Source: Paraflavitalea soli | Lineage (GTDB): Bacteria; Bacteroidota; Bacteroidia; Chitinophagales; Chitinophagaceae | Assembly: GCF_003555545.1 (NCBI RefSeq) | Contig: NZ_CP032157.1 | Coordinates: 2,484,546-2,548,545 of the forward strand | DNA: 64,000 bases | Direction: 5' to 3' | Shown here: positions 62,159 to 64,000 of the stretch, piece after piece | How positions within the stretch are numbered: position 1 is the first letter of the stretch | Layout: the number at the start of each line of letters is the position of its first letter | Translations under genes and position numbers: made by a program | The notes under the pieces: model-generated | What the model was told of the DNA's origin: nothing | What the model saw: the letters and a program-made list of their open reading frames with translations, nothing else | The model's database searches: none

Positions 62159-64000
62159 ATGAAAAATACTCCTTGGCACCGTTATGTCGGTACCCGACTC
62201 TTTCATGACCGGCAACAGCCGTTTCGGTGCATAACCAAAATGCTGTTAGTAATGAAACTAACGATCTTGCTGCTCACCGTTGCCTTTCTCAATGTAAGTG
62301 CTACAGGCCTCTCCCAGAATGTCACCATTTCCGGAAAGGATATGCCACTCAAAAAGGTATTTTCCCTCATCGAACAACAAACAGGCTTTGTTGTTTTTGG
62401 GCCAGCCTACCTGTTTGAGAGCAAGAAACCTATTTCGCTGGACGTTCAGAACAGGCCCCTGGCCGATGTGTTGGAAATGGCCCTCAAAGGCCAATCACTG
62501 AACTTCCGCATTGACCATACAGGCAAAACCATCTTTCTTTCGCCTGCCCGTTCTCCTGGTACGCCTGCCGATCAACCAAAGGAGGCGATTACGCCACCAG
62601 CGCTCATTTCTGGTACTATTCGTAATCCATCCGGTGAGCCACTGGCCGATGTCTCTATCCGTGTAAAGGGCACCAATACCGGTACTTCCACCAATGGGCA
62701 GGGCCTGTTTACCTTAGGCAACCTGCCAGACAATGCGGTACTTCAGATATCCAGCATAGGTTATGAGCCCATGGAGGTGGGTATCCAGCATAGCCCCGCC
62801 GGTGGTTATACCGCCTATGCAGTTAATAAAACACAGGCGTCACTCATCAAGGCTACTACAGGGGAAACCGTTGTTGTAAACATCACCCTGGAACTTAATA
62901 CTTCCAAACTGGATGAGGTGCAGGTGATCGCTTATGGCACGCAAAAAGCCAAATACATGACCAATGCCGTATCCTCTGTCAAAGCCAGGGACATTGCCAA
63001 TGTACCCGTGGCCAGCGTAGATGCCCTGCTACAAGGCAGGACTGCAGGCGTACAGGTAGTACAAAATTCCGGTGCACCCGGTGGGGCCGTAACAGTAAGG
63101 GTAAGAGGTACCACTTCTATCAATGCCGGCAACAATCCCCTATATGTAGTAGACGGCGTACCTACGGAATCGGGTGACCAGTCTCCCCTGTCATTGGGCA
63201 CCACCACCAATAGTATCGCCAGTATCAATCCCAATGATATCGAGTCCATCGAGGTATTAAAAGATGCCAGCGCCTCCTCCCTCTATGGGTCAAGAGCCGC
63301 CAATGGGGTAGTATTGATCACCACCAAACGGGGTAAAAATGGCCCTCCAACGATCAACTTCAATGTTTACAGGGGGCTTCAGAAAGATATCGTCGACAAC
63401 CGCCCTAAAAAACTCAACAATCTCCAATATATCGAGCTGATCGAAGAGCAAAGGGCCAATGCCCTCAGCAGTGGCGTAACATCGCTGTATGCATTTGTGA
63501 TACCTGATAGCGCCACCAATATCAATACCGATTGGCTGGGCGCTGTATTGAGGTCTTCTTCCATCAGCAATTATGACCTGTCCATACGCGGTGGCAATGA
63601 TAAACTTCGGTATGCCCTGAGCGGTGGTTATTTTGACCAGGAAGGTATCGTGGTCAATACCGGTTTTCAACGGTATAACCTGCGTATCAATACAGACTAT
63701 GAAGCTACGCCCCGTTTAAAGATAGGTAATAGCCTCTCGCTGTCCCGGTCTACCTTTCAGCGGCTGCCGGGCGAAGACAATGGCCGTTCAGTGGTCAGGG
63801 TGTCTGTATACAAAGCTGTGGTGCTGCCCGTCTATAATGGCGATGGCAGCTATTATGTGGGCGATCCGGCAGGTTATATCAATCCGGTGATGGTAGCCAA
63901 TGGAGATAAAATGGCTACGGGTGTTAATACGGTTATCGGCAATGTATATGCAGAATACAAGGTTTTGAAAGGATTGAACTTCCGTACTTCCTGGGGCATT
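62159..64000 (+). CDS. SusC-like TonB-dependent transducer with STN domain (partial, 3' end outside window)
   Basis: 614 codons are present and the frame is open to the end of the window. From the ATG at 62159 it has a long cytoplasmic-side leader before the signal helix (MKLTILLLTVAFLNVSATGL), then the STN secretin/TonB N-terminal domain (DMPLKKVFSLIEQQTGFVVF, LADVLEMALKGQSLNFRI), a CarboxypepD_reg-like domain (ISGTIRNPSGEPLADVSIRV), a TonB-box-like stretch (DEVQVIAYGTQKAKY), the plug (VTVRVRGTTSINAGNNPLYV, IESIEVLKDASASSLYGSRA) and the first barrel strands. The STN domain contacts the FecR protein encoded upstream, so this receptor both imports and senses its ligand. A SusD gene is expected just beyond the window. 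Confidence 0.93.
   Translation, partial: MKNTPWHRYVGTRLFHDRQQPFRCITKMLLVMKLTILLLTVAFLNVSATGLSQNVTISGKDMPLKKVFSLIEQQTGFVVFGPAYLFESKKPISLDVQNRPLADVLEMALKGQSLNFRIDHTGKTIFLSPARSPGTPADQPKEAITPPALISGTIRNPSGEPLADVSIRVKGTNTGTSTNGQGLFTLGNLPDNAVLQISSIGYEPMEVGIQHSPAGGYTAYAVNKTQASLIKATTGETVVVNITLELNTSKLDEVQVIAYGTQKAKYMTNAVSSVKARDIANVPVASVDALLQGRTAGVQVVQNSGAPGGAVTVRVRGTTSINAGNNPLYVVDGVPTESGDQSPLSLGTTTNSIASINPNDIESIEVLKDASASSLYGSRAANGVVLITTKRGKNGPPTINFNVYRGLQKDIVDNRPKKLNNLQYIELIEEQRANALSSGVTSLYAFVIPDSATNINTDWLGAVLRSSSISNYDLSIRGGNDKLRYALSGGYFDQEGIVVNTGFQRYNLRINTDYEATPRLKIGNSLSLSRSTFQRLPGEDNGRSVVRVSVYKAVVLPVYNGDGSYYVGDPAGYINPVMVANGDKMATGVNTVIGNVYAEYKVLKGLNFRTSWGI

Overview
The window looks like chromosomal DNA of a Bacteroidota member of the Chitinophagaceae type. 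The reasons are paired SusC/SusD genes, a hybrid two-component system regulator, type IX secretion C-terminal tails, ECF sigma/FecR/SusC cascades, TAnnTTTG promoter elements and weak Shine-Dalgarno sequences. No rRNA, tRNA, CRISPR array or intact transposase was recognised.

Region 1 (1-10760, minus strand) is a polymorphic-toxin locus. In transcription order it encodes a coiled-coil protein with a probable outer-membrane barrel end (9309-10760), a Sec-exported YD-repeat protein (6115-9282), a small helical exported protein (5679-6098), a 1471-aa RHS protein ending in an HELLH metallopeptidase-like domain (1267-5682) and a MORN-repeat protein that is a candidate immunity factor (659-1255). Downstream lies a decayed second RHS tail with a different tip (1-665). 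Part of that tail is almost identical to the intact gene. No T6SS, VgrG or PAAR gene is present in the window.

Region 2 (11415-41281) is a large polysaccharide utilisation locus: GH43_24-like enzyme, hybrid two-component regulator, two SusC/SusD pairs, a small lipoprotein, a SusB-like GH97, two alginate-lyase-fold enzymes (the second 1741 aa with a T9SS tail), a GH43_12-like enzyme and, after an oppositely oriented acyltransferase, a GH30_8-like xylanase. The enzyme set suggests a uronic-acid-containing xylan or galactan-type plant polymer. The promoters before the GH43_24 and the first SusC gene share an ACCCC-type repeat architecture and are candidate targets of the regulator.

Region 3 (41300-49600) is a patchwork: hydrolase remnant, T9SS beta-helix protein, erythromycin-esterase-like enzyme, a conserved hypothetical protein, an RteC-family gene, a frameshifted small membrane protein, a cobalamin riboswitch directly before an acyl-CoA thioesterase, and an ArsR-like remnant.

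Region 4 (49595-58358, minus strand) carries a tripartite RND efflux operon, a small conserved protein, a VOC-family protein with an AraC regulator, a small membrane protein and a second AraC regulator.

Region 5 (58594-64000, plus strand) holds a pair of small exported proteins and an ECF sigma factor / FecR anti-sigma / STN-domain SusC transducer cascade whose receptor runs off the end of the window.
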